64,000 nucleotides of DNA from Sulfobacillus thermosulfidooxidans DSM 9293. Its GTDB lineage: Bacteria > Bacillota > Sulfobacillia > Sulfobacillales > Sulfobacillaceae. The stretch spans positions 3,329,011 to 3,393,010 of the forward strand of contig NZ_FWWY01000001.1 in NCBI RefSeq assembly GCF_900176145.1, in the 5' to 3' direction. The notes beneath the pieces are model-generated. The model made no database searches. It was not told where the DNA came from and worked only from the letters and a program-made list of their open reading frames with translations. Positions 63,582-64,000 of this stretch are shown one piece after another. The translations under genes were made by a program, and so were the position numbers. Each line of letters begins with the position of its first letter. Position 1 is the stretch's first letter.

Positions 63582-64000
63582 TTAGTCGTCTATCTGAGCT
63601 CGTTGAAGTTTGCCACTGTAGTCCACATATACCGCTTTCCATTCCGAGAAGAAATCTAAAGCGGCCGTTCCGGCTTCGCGGTGACCATTCCCAGTACCCC
63701 GAGTTCCGCCAAAAGGAAGATGGATTTCAGCGCCAATGGTGCCAGCGTTAATGTACACAATCCCCGTAGCTAAATCGCGTATGGCTTGGAATGCGGCATT
63801 CACATTGCGCGTAAAGATAGACGAACTGAGCCCATATGTGACTTTGTTATTGACCTGGATAGCTTCTTCAAGCGTCTTGACTTTGATCATAGATAGCACC
63901 GGACCAAAAATTTCTTCTTGTGCTATGCGCATTTCGATGGTGACATCAGTGAATAGGGTGGGAAGATAGAAATTTCCAGCCGATAAGCCACTATCATGAG
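63582..64000 (-). CDS. Aldehyde dehydrogenase, C-terminal part
   Basis: The frame is open to the right edge, so only the last 139 residues are in the window. They contain [60 protein letters not shown] and the end [21 protein letters not shown]. This is the NAD(P)+-dependent ALDH family; the tail resembles alpha-aminoadipate or ketoglutarate semialdehyde dehydrogenases. The active-site Cys is outside. With gabT it would oxidise succinate- or glutarate-semialdehyde. Confidence 0.85.
   Translation of the reverse strand, partial: HDSGLSAGNFYLPTLFTDVTIEMRIAQEEIFGPVLSMIKVKTLEEAIQVNNKVTYGLSSSIFTRNVNAAFQAIRDLATGIVYINAGTIGAEIHLPFGGTRGTGNGHREAGTAALDFFSEWKAVYVDYSGKLQRAQIDD

Noticed and set aside
1-64000. 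tRNA, rRNA, CRISPR arrays or phage genes
   Set aside because: None was recognised on either strand by reading; weak candidates did not hold up.

Overview
The window looks like chromosome from a thermo-acidophilic Gram-positive bacterium, most probably Sulfobacillus (Bacillota). The grounds are Firmicute-type ribosome binding sites (AGGAGG), many GTG and TTG starts, PadR, TrmB and CopZ/CopA proteins, an acid-type G1 glutamic peptidase, a B12-dependent ribonucleotide reductase under NrdR, and a glycolate/glycerate salvage set expected of an organism with a Calvin cycle. The genus is inferred from gene content only. I saw no rRNA, tRNA, CRISPR array or phage.

1-10 kb: the end of a beta-propeller protein; an iron-export type ABC transporter (fetAB) behind a perfect 23-bp palindrome; a DUF2250 winged-helix protein; a DUF3050 protein; an Fe(II)/2-oxoglutarate oxygenase overlapping a TrmB regulator; a secreted G1 peptidase; an esterase-TPR pair; a lipoprotein; ribokinase; DedA. 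10-18 kb: an ArgA-like acetyltransferase, copZ-copA, an acyl-CoA synthetase, murI and an MFS transporter. 18-26 kb: a PQQ-type propeller lipoprotein, a membrane-anchored LuxR protein, a channel-like RCK protein without the GYG filter, an MFS/ArsR-type pair behind an 18-bp tandem repeat, a nucleoside hydrolase and DNA polymerase IV. 26-36 kb: a YbjQ-like protein, a UbiB-type kinase, a HelD-like helicase, a membrane protein with an L7/L12-CTD-like domain, a DHA2 drug transporter behind a 12-bp tandem repeat, and an MFS transporter.

36.3-38 kb is the accessory patch: a dead Doc-type toxin-antitoxin pair, an IS256-like transposase fragment with a stop codon, and an IS3-like orfA/orfB relic. 38-41 kb: the nrdR-nrdJ operon with a NrdR-box-like dyad filling the promoter spacer. 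41-50 kb: an EamA transporter, a large fusion of a PMT-type glycosyltransferase with a PQQ-type propeller (paralogous to the 18 kb lipoprotein), ilvE, a CoA-binding protein, a GT4 glycosyltransferase and galE; several of these could serve surface glycosylation. 50-52.5 kb: a VIT1/CCC1 metal transporter with a long, poorly coding upstream region.

52.5-59.2 kb: a fused GlcD-GlcE subunit, GlcF and glycerate kinase, with NUDIX, peptide deformylase and Toprim genes among them. 60-64 kb: PadR, a glutaryl-CoA-dehydrogenase-like enzyme, a GabT-type aminotransferase and an aldehyde dehydrogenase cut by the window edge. These four fit 5-aminovalerate/GABA to glutaryl-CoA catabolism (lysine degradation).

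No single large new system stands out. The most original signals are the glycosyltransferase-propeller fusion and its paralog, the coupled oxygenase/TrmB pair with a four-cysteine cluster, the filter-less channel protein, the operator-like repeats and the decayed toxin-antitoxin/IS patch.
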